Positions 46,001 through 54,339 of a stretch of DNA of 64,000 nucleotides are shown here, one piece after another. Each line of letters starts with the position of its first letter. Position 1 is the first letter of the stretch. Under the pieces are notes generated by a model. It had not been told where the DNA came from and did not search any database. It was given only the letters and a program-made list of their open reading frames with translations. The translations under genes were made by a program, and so were the position numbers. The stretch is taken from the NCBI GenBank assembly GCA_002400415.1, contig DGQP01000005.1, forward strand, positions 99,638 through 163,637, in the 5' to 3' direction. This DNA is from Chitinophagaceae bacterium UBA4411 (GTDB taxonomy: Bacteria > Bacteroidota > Bacteroidia > Chitinophagales > Chitinophagaceae).

Positions 46001-46441
46001 AGCAACTTTAGTGCAATTGGTACTGTAGCAGCTGATAACGGTACGAGCACTACACATAATTATTCATATACGGATATTGATGCTGCTAACCAGCAATCAT
46101 TGATCTTATATTACAGGCTGAAGATGGTGGACGCAAATGGCGCCTACAGCTATTCTAATATTATTTCAATATTGTTCAATGATATTACAGGCACTGTTAT
46201 TGTAAACCCGAACCCGGTGCTTGCGGCTGCGCAAGTACGGATCACGGCACCGGCTCCCGGTAAAATACAATGGAAGTTGCTGGACAATGCCGGACGTTCT
46301 GTGCAGGAAAATTTTGTACAGGTAAGAAAAGGTAATGGTAACAGCTTTACTATTAATATGGATAAACTGGCGGCCGGTGTTTACTACCTGAAAGTAACAG
46401 GGGCCGGAATCGACCGGAAAATCAAAATCCAGAAATTATAA
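43007..46441 (+). CDS. T9SS-secreted PQQ-dependent glucose/sorbosone dehydrogenase-like protein
   Basis: An 1144-aa exported protein. Two PPC-like repeats (~20-158, ~160-290; DVWYRFTVPA, DVWYKFTAL, TYYLRVYSA) precede a six-bladed propeller (~300-790) of the glucose/sorbosone dehydrogenase family: DPWEVTYGPDNNLWITE, GLAGLAIHPKF, SDHNSQRMIIRP, YEGKILRFNLE, IGIRNNQGFAYDP, DDELNVLESGKNYGHP. In soluble glucose dehydrogenase the corresponding His and Arg contact PQQ and sugar. A further beta region and an FN3-like segment lead to a C-terminal type A sorting domain (LAAGVYYLKVTGAG). It likely oxidises sugars at the cell surface, but activity and cofactor are unproven. Confidence 0.85.
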   Translation: MKNLSLASVFLLLSSALFSQAANNTCATATSLGTVNGDCTSTSGDLYLANQTTNPTGSCSGGNRYDVWYRFTVPATSTFVSITVSITSNPASLATNSTFIEVFNTNGTCNLTSTSLGSCSDISATRRYTGLTPGGTYSFRVYVNGNPNAGAGRYNFNVCVKSNDNCATATTVAPGTTLDENLYGASNSSIAVAPCTGTADDDVWYKFTALYSYATINLHNIGSQLASSGARMQLFSGSCGSLVNEACMGTATTINATGLTAGATYYLRVYSAGNNQTGFNTGNSGFRLSITPSAPVVVGSGRMKEVYQQQIISAPQVLADPWEVTYGPDNNLWITESKGYRVYRFNPSTGARDTVLDISQGSTFLAAPDQTFNCQFANGANAQGGLAGLAIHPKFLDATTPLNYVYVSYIYSQTSSTVFTNRVVRFTYNTGTGKLESPVSLCDTIPGSSDHNSQRMIIRPMTTGGTDYYLFYAAGDMGAGQFGNVNRTQKAQFQNSYEGKILRFNLESDGDAGLSAWIPNSNPFNTILGVQSAVWAIGIRNNQGFAYDPALNVLYGASHGPFSDDELNVLESGKNYGHPLVIGYAADNNANGTTAGAAPNMSPGHPSSCPVIVSETTNASDINTAAALQGGLGAYMDPLFSAYPNSTAFPSLNSLWNSTSGANAQWPSEGWSGLDLYTHTLVPGWKKSLVAASLKWGRLVRLRLNTAGTQTFPTNTAADTVSYFGGVNRFRDLAFAPNGKDIYVIMDRSTSTSGPSALNPVVPACAGCLQKYTFLGYADVAGKSSIPTSIDVTSGTVNTCNPGTTVTIDASNNTLWVPITGPDGNIMAEINANGQNLGTITSSFYQHSGAIRIKNNARYLDRNITITPQTQPSGAVGIRLYISKAEYDALDLDPASMVSAITDLRILKNNDPCGSAAVAATSSIVPAYAEAHGSQGYMLQASITSFSSFYFGSTALTLPLDLLTFTGSLQTDNTVLLKWKTENEVNTSHFEVERSADGSNFSAIGTVAADNGTSTTHNYSYTDIDAANQQSLILYYRLKMVDANGAYSYSNIISILFNDITGTVIVNPNPVLAAAQVRITAPAPGKIQWKLLDNAGRSVQENFVQVRKGNGNSFTINMDKLAAGVYYLKVTGAGIDRKIKIQKL

Positions 46442-46840
46442 GAGCTGATCAGCCGGCAATACTTCTTCATAATGCTACTCCTGTCTTAATTGAAAGACAG
46501 GAGTTTTTTTTATTGCCATTTTTTAACTGTTTACTGCCATTTCAATTATAACCTGCGCACGGTTAATTTCCTGCTTTTGAATTAAAGAGAGATTAGTCTT
46601 TTTTTAGAAGACAAATAAGTCAGGAATATTTACGATAGCTGTATTCGTAATATATCTTTTTTGCAATAAAAAAAATGAAGATCATTTTTTTTTTAAGTGA
46701 AAACACTCACATTCGCCAAAGAATTCCACTGGAATAACAGTATTGTAATTCCGGGTAATGACACTGGTAAAGTCAGAAGTAATTTCTGTACGCTGTTATT
46801 GGGTCATTAGTTATTTCGATATCCAGATAAAACCACAATT
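46442..46840. other. 399-bp AT-rich intergenic region
   Basis: Contains one strong terminator (46477-46511) and otherwise AT-rich sequence with homopolymer A/T runs around 46660-46700. No gene, RNA or clear consensus promoter was seen, though the M1 peptidase promoter must lie here. Confidence 0.6.
46477..46511 (+). terminator. Terminator of the sugar-dehydrogenase-like gene
   Basis: Eleven-bp perfect arms (ACTCCTGTCTT / AAGACAGGAGT), 6-nt loop, followed by eight T. Confidence 0.9.
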
Positions 46841-49189
46841 ATGCAATTGAAAAATCATTTGCCGTACCGGGCTGTTTATTTATTTGTATTTCTTTTTACA
46901 TCACTTTCTTCTTCCTCTCAAACTACCGGCTACAGCGGAACAGGCGCAAATATCGATGTAAAATATCATCGGTTTGAATGGACAATAGATCCAACCATCG
47001 CATCTAAAACGATCTCTGGTACCGTTACCACCTATTTCGAAACATTGCAAAACAATGTTTCGGCAATCAACTTTGATTTCACAAAAGCTTCTTTTAATAA
47101 TGGAAGTCTTGTTGTAAAATATCATGGCAGTTCAGCAGGTGTGGTTGTTTCTTTTCCGGCCAGCGGGAATGTAAATATCATAAACATCACATTGCCTGTT
47201 ACGTTACCGATAAATACTCTGGATTCTGTCTCTATTACATATTCAGGTGTGCCACCGAATTTTGCTACGTATGGTGAAGGAATGGACAAACAAACTATTG
47301 CGGGTCTGGGAACAGCAATGTACACTCTTGCAGAATCTTATGGCGATGATGATTTCTGGCCTTGCAAAGCGGATATGCAGGACAGGATTGATTCTACAGA
47401 TTTTATTATAACTACTCCGTTGGCTTACAGAGCTGCTGCAAATGGTGCGCTTGTCAGCGATGTAACTACTGCCACAACAAGAACAATGACTTATAAACAC
47501 CGGTACTCAATACCTTCCTATCTTGTTGCAGTTGCTGTTGCGCAATACACTGTCTATAACAGAACTCCGGTAACTATCGGCAGCACAAGTGTACCCATTA
47601 CTTATTATATCGGTTCCGGACGAACTCCGACGGCAGGAAATCTTACGACGATGGATCGTTGCAGGGATGAGCTGTTAGCATTTAGTAACGTGTTTGGCGA
47701 TTATCCTTTTAAGAATGAAAAGTATGGTATGTACGAGTTTGGATGGGGAGGAGGAATGGAGCACCAGACATTTTCCGCCATGAGCTGGGGATCAATGACC
47801 AGCTGGTCTGTAATAGCACATGAACTGGCTCACCAATGGTTTGGCGATAAAGTAACTTTTTCTACCTGGAATCATCTTTGGCTGGCCGAAGGTTTTGCAA
47901 GATATAGCGAAGCTTTAGCAGCAGAATTAGTACCTGCCTTAGGGCAAAATGCTGCAACTGTTCGCAATAGTTTTAAAACTGCTGCAAATAATTCCAGCAA
48001 CAGAACATACAGTTGCTATTTACCTGATGCTTCGATTATAAACTCTAATACTATATGGAACAGTACTTATGGCACTACCGTGTATGAAAGAGGTGCTATG
48101 GTGGTTTCGATGCTGAGAACATTGCTCGGAGATGATAAATTTTTTCTTGCATGCCGCAATTATCTTAACGATCCTGCGCTGGCTTACCGGTCTGCAACAA
48201 CTGCCGATTTGCGCAACCACATGCAGGCTGTTGCCGGTGGTTATGATCTTACGCCTTTCTTTAATTCTTATGTGTATGGGAATGGGTACCCTTTGTATAA
48301 TACTGCTATCAGGTGGGGTAATCCGGGAAGCAACCGGATCAGTTTTAAAGTAACAACCCAAACTAAAAGTACCGGCTCAACTGTTTCTTATTACTCTACG
48401 CCCATTGCCATTCGAGTGCAGGGATCACTGCCAACACAGGATACTGTGCTGGTAATATATGATCAAAACGGGCAACTATCCCGTGGGGGAAATGGAATCA
48501 GCTCTCCAACTACGGGGAATTATATTCATTTTATGTTGGGGTTTACTCCTGTAACGGTTACGTTTGACCCATTATATCAAACCCTTGCAACCGGTGCAGC
48601 TCCTGTATTTGATAATACCGATCCTTTATTGACTTTTACTACACTGGATGTGACAGTTGTTGACTTTAAATTAAAACAAGAAACTTATACCAATGAACTT
48701 ATTCTTGATGTAACTGATCGTGAGGAAGAACTTCAGAATGTAGTACTTCAAAAAAGTACGTCTTCAGGCGATTTTGTTGTTGCAGGGGAAATGAATCAAA
48801 TTGGTGAAACATCCGCTCATGTTAAACATTTTTCGTTTACTGATAAGATGCCTTTCGCTGAAGAGACTTATTACAGGGCAAAGATTACAGACAAAAACGG
48901 ATTCATTAAATACTCAAAAGTTCTGAGTGCAAAGGGGAGTGTTTTGCAAGTATTGTCAGTTTATCCGAACCCGGCTAATAAAAATGTTACTATCAGGTGG
49001 AACAATATTTCAAACAACCATTCAGAGATTATTTTTTTTAATGCTGAAGGAAAGCAGGTGATGCATAAAACAGTGACAGGGAGTTCAGTTGATTTCTCTG
49101 TTTCGCACTTTCCGGCAGGAACATATATGGTGATTGTTAAGCAGGGTGAAAATGTATTATTAAAAGGCCAGATGATAATAGGCAGGTAA
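46841..49189 (+). CDS. T9SS-secreted M1 family (aminopeptidase N-like) metallopeptidase
   Basis: A 782-aa exported peptidase. An N-terminal beta-sandwich (to ~250) is followed by the thermolysin-like domain with His327-Glu328-Leu-Ala-His331 (VIAHELAHQWFGDKV) and Glu350 (WLAEGFARYSEAL). The exopeptidase motif, usually GGMEN, is GGMEH (304-308). A C-terminal type A sorting domain (VYPNPANKNVTIRW ... FPAGTYMVIVKQGE) predicts export through T9SS and attachment or release at the surface. It lies between two other T9SS genes; a 30-bp gap to the next gene suggests co-transcription. It probably supplies peptides from outside. Confidence 0.92.
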   Translation: MQLKNHLPYRAVYLFVFLFTSLSSSSQTTGYSGTGANIDVKYHRFEWTIDPTIASKTISGTVTTYFETLQNNVSAINFDFTKASFNNGSLVVKYHGSSAGVVVSFPASGNVNIINITLPVTLPINTLDSVSITYSGVPPNFATYGEGMDKQTIAGLGTAMYTLAESYGDDDFWPCKADMQDRIDSTDFIITTPLAYRAAANGALVSDVTTATTRTMTYKHRYSIPSYLVAVAVAQYTVYNRTPVTIGSTSVPITYYIGSGRTPTAGNLTTMDRCRDELLAFSNVFGDYPFKNEKYGMYEFGWGGGMEHQTFSAMSWGSMTSWSVIAHELAHQWFGDKVTFSTWNHLWLAEGFARYSEALAAELVPALGQNAATVRNSFKTAANNSSNRTYSCYLPDASIINSNTIWNSTYGTTVYERGAMVVSMLRTLLGDDKFFLACRNYLNDPALAYRSATTADLRNHMQAVAGGYDLTPFFNSYVYGNGYPLYNTAIRWGNPGSNRISFKVTTQTKSTGSTVSYYSTPIAIRVQGSLPTQDTVLVIYDQNGQLSRGGNGISSPTTGNYIHFMLGFTPVTVTFDPLYQTLATGAAPVFDNTDPLLTFTTLDVTVVDFKLKQETYTNELILDVTDREEELQNVVLQKSTSSGDFVVAGEMNQIGETSAHVKHFSFTDKMPFAEETYYRAKITDKNGFIKYSKVLSAKGSVLQVLSVYPNPANKNVTIRWNNISNNHSEIIFFNAEGKQVMHKTVTGSSVDFSVSHFPAGTYMVIVKQGENVLLKGQMIIGR

Positions 49190-49219
49190 TTTGAAAAATG
49201 ATAAACTGAATCCATTTTT

Positions 49220-52200
49220 ATGAAAACAACTATAAGGCTGATTATTGTAATTAGTTTGCTTGTAAACGTGCTTAATGCAAGTGCGCAAACAGCTACGGTA
49301 AGCTACCCGTTTGCGGTGGGACGTACCAGTTGTGGTAGTGGTACCGGACAGGTGCATTTTTACACATATAATGGGGGAACAAATACAATCAGCAGTATAA
49401 CCGGCACTACCGGAGTGGTTGGCAGATACACTCCACAGTTAAGAATAGGCTCAAGTTCAAGCGGCGCTTATCAACAACGCTTTACATACGATTACTCCAG
49501 TATTTCTTATAATCCGGCCGATCATTATATTTATTTTTTATGGACAGCATTATCCACCTTCACAGGTTCCGGTACAGTTCCCCGTACTTATGTATGGCGT
49601 TGGCCGGCAGGTACAATGCCAACAGACAATACGCCGGCAAGCGACCGCTTAGATACTCTCTGCTCATTTCAGGCTGATATCCTTGGTGTGGCTTTTAGTA
49701 ACAGTGGCAGTGCTTATGTAATTGATTTTACAGCAGCAGCTCCTTACAAAGGCATGATTCGTTCAATTAATTTCACTACAAGGGTTATGGGGCCGGCAGA
49801 TACTCTGGCATTAACCGGAGGGGCGAAAATATATGCATCCGGCAGTGGAGATGTGGCAATGTCTCCATCCGGCCAGATGTTTTTTGTGGTAAATAACAAA
49901 ATGTTTACTCCCAATTATACAGCTTATACTGGTACAGGGGCTAATTTAACCTGTACATATATTGATACGGTAAGGGGGATGCCCGCAGGGTCAAACTTTG
50001 TTGGCTTAACATATGCTGAAGGTGAAACTGTAGCAGCATTTTCTCAAGGTGGATGTCCTTTTTATGAAATTGACCCTTTAACAGCAGCTTTATCAGCTAT
50101 TTCAAAATCAGGTACAGTTTATTCTGCTGTGGATATGGCTTCTATTGTCTCGGGCATTGGCGCTGCCAAAAAACTCGTCTCTGTTATACCCACAGGCACA
50201 CCCAACCAATATGATGTGGTCTATGATGTATATATCCGGAACTACGGAAATACAGATGTGGCGAATGTGCAGGTAACAGATGATCTTACTGCTATTAACG
50301 GAGCTGCCAACGTTTCAAATGTGACAACATCCTTTATATCTAACCCTGCAGGGCTGGTACTCAATGCGGCGTTTAACGGTAACAGCAATAAAAATCTTTT
50401 AAACGGAACAGGTACATTACCCAACTGGCCGGTTGCAAATAATAACTGTACAATCAGGATATCCTGCCGGTTATCCAATATCCAGAATGGTGTGGTGTAC
50501 TATAACAGCGCTGTTGTTACAGCGGTAGGCTATAACAGCCAGAATTTAAGAGACTCTTCCACCAACGGAACTATTCCTGACCTTAATATAAATGATAAAC
50601 CTGATGATACCGGAGAAGGGCAGCCAACCCCTTTGTTAATTTCTCTTACACCGCATACACCACCCTGTGCTTCACTGACCAATGTATTATATACCCAGAA
50701 TTTTGGAACGGGTACAGTATTAACAACCACTATCCCGGCTGCAATACCAGGTTCCGGTGTTACCGGAGTTATCGGTGCAACAGACTATGCAGGATCAGTA
50801 ATACAGCCTCTCGCAACGGAGAGATTTACAATAACAAATAATTCGCAGAATGCTGATGCTTCCCATTTTATCAGCCTGACCGATCATACAGGAGATGTTA
50901 ATGGCCGTATGCTGATTGTAAATGCCGATGCAGCTAATACTGTTTTATACAGGGGGGCATTTACTTCCCCGCTTTGTGCTAACCAGCAGTATTCCGTTAC
51001 TTTTTTTGCAGCATTTACCGGTAATGCAAGTTATCAGACGGTATGCGATGGGTTTGGCGGATTTAAATATCCGAAAATAAAGATTCGTGTAAAGGACGGA
51101 GTGTCGGGATTGGTGATTACAGAACTGTCGACAGGAGATATTTTCAGCACTTCCTGGAACCGGTACGGTATTAAATTCACCAGCCCTTCGTCCTACACAT
51201 CAATCGTTTTTGAAATGCTGAATGATGCGCCCGGAGGTTGCGGTAATGATATTGCCCTGGACGATATTCAGTTCGGCTCATGTGACCCATTACCTGTTGT
51301 CAAATTAAATCATATTAATGCAGGCTGCCTGGGCGAAAGCGCCTCCTTTGCGGCTGTTCTGTCGGATCCCGGCGCTGTATTAGGAACCCCGGATTATAAA
51401 TGGCAGGTCAGCAATGATGGCATAAACTGGACAGATATAGCCACGGCTCCTAATAATGCCACGTATACAATTGCTGCCGTTTCCGCAGGAGATGTTAACA
51501 AATACTATAGGGCACTTGTTGCCTCTTCAGGTAACCTGGGCAATCCCAATTGCCGGTATGCCTCACCTTCTTTCTTTTTAGTAGCCGGCTGTGATATAGA
51601 TGACGATGATGACGGGATACCGGATACGGTGGAAAGCGGGGGTGTTGATCCGCTGGATGATGATGATTTGGACGGTATTGAAAATTTCAGAGACACAGAC
51701 TACCCTGGTTTTACAGATATAAATAATGATGGTATCAATGATCATTTCGATAATGACCTGGATGGAATAATCAATGAACTTGACCTGGATAGTGACAATG
51801 ATGGCATTCCCGATGTAACAGAAGCAGGCGGTGTGGATACTAATGGGGACGGAAAAATTGATGGGTACTCCGATACGGATAATGATGGATTTTCTCAAAA
51901 TGTGGATGCGAATAATACCGGAAAAAATGCTTCAGGAAGCGGACTGGCTTTGCCCGACCTGGATGGAGATGGTATCCCTAATTATTTTGACCTGGATAGT
52001 GACAATGATGGTATTCCTGATACAATGGAAGCTTTTGGAGCCGATATTGACAACGATGGGAAAATTGACGGCTATACAGACAGCGATGGGGACGGTTTTA
52101 GCGATAATGTGGATGGAGACGTGGGTAATGATGGTATTGCGGAGAATGCTGCTAATGCCTTATTAAAGACGGGGACTGATGCAGATAATAATGGCCGGGC

Positions 52201-53479
52201 TGATTCATATCCGTATAAGAATATGGACGGGGATAGCCGGGCCAATCCTTACGACCTGGACAGTGATGGTGATGGTATCACAGATGTGAAAGAAGCACAG
52301 TTCACTGATGCAGATAATAATGGCCGGGTGGACGGAGCTATTAATGCTGATGGACGTAACACGGCACTTAGTGCACTACTATCACTGATTATACCCAACA
52401 CGGATGGAACAGGAAGAACCAATCCTTATGATATTGATTCAGATGATGATGGTATACCCGACAACGTGGAAGGACTCTCAACTCTTGGTTATCTTTTACC
52501 TTCAGGCGCAGATACAGACGGAGACGGTATAGATAACAGCTATGATAATTTTGACGGATTTGGCGGGAAAGGTATTTCGGTTTACGATTATGATGGCGAC
52601 ACCATCCCCGATTACCTCGATACAGATACCGACAGTGATGGTATACCAGACAGGGTTGAAGGGAATGACTTTAACCTGAATGGCCTGCCTGATGATAATG
52701 TGACGCTCACAGGCATTGATACAGACGGGGATGGCCTGGATGACAGGTTTGATAATAATAATTCAAGTGCAGAAGCTACATCGGCTTATATGGGTAATGG
52801 CGGGACGATCAATGGTGATGCCACTCCGGGATCTGTTACAATGGTGCAACATACGGCAATTGCATCAGGCCTTGGTTGTCCTTCAGAAAGGGACTGGCGT
52901 TGTATCTGGTATGCGCTGAATTGTGATATAATCAGCTTCAAAGCTGTATTGCATCAGCAGCAGGTACTGCTTGACTGGAAATTGGTATGCAGGCAGGAGG
53001 TTGATCATTTTGTGATAGAAAGAAGTACAGAGGGGATTAGTTTTACAGGTGTGTTATCAGTACCCGGCAGAGCTGTTGTTAACGAAACTGAATCATATGC
53101 TGAAGTGGACGATATTTCAGCAGTTGCTTCAGATATTATTTACTACAGACTTAAAACAGTATTGCGCAGCGGAAGATCAACTGACGGTGCTATTGTTGCC
53201 GTCAGGCGGAAAGCTAAGAACATCACCGGTATAACAGTAGCGCCGAACCCGGTAAAAGATCATGTTCAGCTTTCCATAGTTTGTTCTGAGACTACAGAGG
53301 CCGGGATTGTTATAATTGATGCAGGAGGCCGGGTGATTTATCATCACAAAGAAATGATCATGGCAGGTGCTTCGGTACTCCGGTTGCATCAATTGAATAA
53401 TCTTGCAAGCGGTGTATATTACCTGCGGTTCACAACCGGCGACCAGGTTTTTTCAAAGAAATTCAATGTACTTAAATGA
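49220..53479 (+). CDS. T9SS-secreted protein with DUF11-like and thrombospondin type 3 repeats
   Basis: A 1419-aa exported protein. Order: signal peptide (VLNASAQ); a propeller-like region (~25-310); a DUF11-like domain (~323-475; YDVYIRNYGNTDVANVQVTD); a jelly-roll-like domain (~483-690) with MLIVNADA, LCANQQYSVTFFAAF and GGCGNDIALDDIQFGSC; an Ig-like part (WQVSNDGINWTDIA); then about ten Asp/Asn-rich calcium-binding repeats (~793-1180; DLDSDNDGIPD type); finally a type A sorting domain (NLASGVYYLRFTTG). The acidic repeats should bind Ca2+ and form a stiff stalk. No enzyme motif is seen; a surface adhesin or matrix protein is most likely. Confidence 0.86.
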   Translation: MKTTIRLIIVISLLVNVLNASAQTATVSYPFAVGRTSCGSGTGQVHFYTYNGGTNTISSITGTTGVVGRYTPQLRIGSSSSGAYQQRFTYDYSSISYNPADHYIYFLWTALSTFTGSGTVPRTYVWRWPAGTMPTDNTPASDRLDTLCSFQADILGVAFSNSGSAYVIDFTAAAPYKGMIRSINFTTRVMGPADTLALTGGAKIYASGSGDVAMSPSGQMFFVVNNKMFTPNYTAYTGTGANLTCTYIDTVRGMPAGSNFVGLTYAEGETVAAFSQGGCPFYEIDPLTAALSAISKSGTVYSAVDMASIVSGIGAAKKLVSVIPTGTPNQYDVVYDVYIRNYGNTDVANVQVTDDLTAINGAANVSNVTTSFISNPAGLVLNAAFNGNSNKNLLNGTGTLPNWPVANNNCTIRISCRLSNIQNGVVYYNSAVVTAVGYNSQNLRDSSTNGTIPDLNINDKPDDTGEGQPTPLLISLTPHTPPCASLTNVLYTQNFGTGTVLTTTIPAAIPGSGVTGVIGATDYAGSVIQPLATERFTITNNSQNADASHFISLTDHTGDVNGRMLIVNADAANTVLYRGAFTSPLCANQQYSVTFFAAFTGNASYQTVCDGFGGFKYPKIKIRVKDGVSGLVITELSTGDIFSTSWNRYGIKFTSPSSYTSIVFEMLNDAPGGCGNDIALDDIQFGSCDPLPVVKLNHINAGCLGESASFAAVLSDPGAVLGTPDYKWQVSNDGINWTDIATAPNNATYTIAAVSAGDVNKYYRALVASSGNLGNPNCRYASPSFFLVAGCDIDDDDDGIPDTVESGGVDPLDDDDLDGIENFRDTDYPGFTDINNDGINDHFDNDLDGIINELDLDSDNDGIPDVTEAGGVDTNGDGKIDGYSDTDNDGFSQNVDANNTGKNASGSGLALPDLDGDGIPNYFDLDSDNDGIPDTMEAFGADIDNDGKIDGYTDSDGDGFSDNVDGDVGNDGIAENAANALLKTGTDADNNGRADSYPYKNMDGDSRANPYDLDSDGDGITDVKEAQFTDADNNGRVDGAINADGRNTALSALLSLIIPNTDGTGRTNPYDIDSDDDGIPDNVEGLSTLGYLLPSGADTDGDGIDNSYDNFDGFGGKGISVYDYDGDTIPDYLDTDTDSDGIPDRVEGNDFNLNGLPDDNVTLTGIDTDGDGLDDRFDNNNSSAEATSAYMGNGGTINGDATPGSVTMVQHTAIASGLGCPSERDWRCIWYALNCDIISFKAVLHQQQVLLDWKLVCRQEVDHFVIERSTEGISFTGVLSVPGRAVVNETESYAEVDDISAVASDIIYYRLKTVLRSGRSTDGAIVAVRRKAKNITGITVAPNPVKDHVQLSIVCSETTEAGIVIIDAGGRVIYHHKEMIMAGASVLRLHQLNNLASGVYYLRFTTGDQVFSKKFNVLK

Positions 53480-53516
53480 ACCGATTCTGGTAAGAGATGC
53501 CGGTAATAAATTGGTT

Positions 53517-53553
53517 AAATGAATGAGCTGCTTCTGTGGCTCATTCATTTTTT
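53517..53553 (+). terminator. Terminator after the TSP3-repeat gene
   Basis: Twelve-bp arms (AAATGAATGAGC / GCTCATTCATTT) with a 10-nt loop, then T residues, about 37 bp after the stop. Confidence 0.85.
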
Positions 53554-53573
53554 AGCCAATCCGCTGTTACCAC

Positions 53574-53581
53574 TACATTTG
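53574..53581 (+). promoter_or_regulatory. rsmA -7 element (TACATTTG)
   Basis: Matches TAnnTTTG and ends only 5 bp before the ATG at 53587. If used, transcription would begin at or next to the start codon (leaderless mRNA). No clear -33 TTG. Confidence 0.4.
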
Positions 53582-53586
53582 CAATA

Positions 53587-54339
53587 ATGTACACGCTAAA
53601 AAAATCACTGGGCCAGCACTTCCTCAGGGATGAAAATATATGCCGTAAGATCATCACTTCGCTGCAGGAAAACCCTTTTTCACAATTACTGGAAGTTGGC
53701 CCGGGTGCTGGTGCATTGACAAAATACCTGTTGCAGATAGAGAACATTGATTTCAAAGCTGTGGAACTGGATGAGGAGAAAGTGGAATACCTGGAGAAAA
53801 CATATCCCTCCATTAAAGGGAAGATCATTCACCAGAGTTTCCTGGATATTGAAAAACCATTTACAGGCCGGTTTACCGTTGTTGGAAATTTTCCCTACAA
53901 TATCTCCACCCAGATACTTTTTAAATTATTAGACTGGAGAGAAGAAGTGGAATGCATGGTGGGGATGTTCCAAAAAGAAGTGGCACAGCGTGTGGCAGCA
54001 AAGGAAGGGAATAAAACGTATGGTGTATTAAGTGTGCTTATACAGGCTTTCTTCGAAGTGGAATATTTATTTGATGTACATGAACAATGTTTTCAGCCGC
54101 CACCCAAAGTAAAAAGCGGGGTGATCAGGATGCTGCCCGGAAAAGAAATACCTGCCATGAAAAGTGAAAAAGATTTTTTCCTGCTGGTAAAAACGGCGTT
54201 CAACCAGCGCAGGAAAACCCTGCGCAATGCTGTAAGAGGGCTATTTGATGCAACTGTTTTGGAAGATGAGTTGTTTACTAAGAGAGCAGAGCAACTGACC
54301 GTGCTGCAATTTGCTGAATTAACATTTAAAATGCGATGA
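53587..54339 (+). CDS. rsmA: 16S rRNA (adenine-N6,N6) dimethyltransferase
   Basis: Dimethylates two adjacent adenines near the 3' end of 16S rRNA during 30S maturation (KsgA). ATG 53587 is chosen over 53536 because the protein then opens with the family start MYTLKKSLGQHFLRDENI. SAM-binding motif I is LLEVGPGAGALTKYLL; the catalytic motif IV reads GNFPYNIST (NLPY in E. coli); the C-terminal RNA-binding part has FQPPPKVKSGVI and FNQRRKTLRNAV. Length of 250 aa is typical. It overlaps the dehydrogenase gene by ATGA. Confidence 0.95.
   Translation: MYTLKKSLGQHFLRDENICRKIITSLQENPFSQLLEVGPGAGALTKYLLQIENIDFKAVELDEEKVEYLEKTYPSIKGKIIHQSFLDIEKPFTGRFTVVGNFPYNISTQILFKLLDWREEVECMVGMFQKEVAQRVAAKEGNKTYGVLSVLIQAFFEVEYLFDVHEQCFQPPPKVKSGVIRMLPGKEIPAMKSEKDFFLLVKTAFNQRRKTLRNAVRGLFDATVLEDELFTKRAEQLTVLQFAELTFKMR

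Noticed and set aside
51598..52760. Tandem near-identical DNA units around GATAGTGACAATGATGG
   Set aside because: They encode thrombospondin type 3 calcium-binding repeats in frame; not a CRISPR array or satellite.
53536..53586. Upstream ATG for rsmA
   Set aside because: It lies within the preceding terminator hairpin and the added residues are not part of the RsmA family start.
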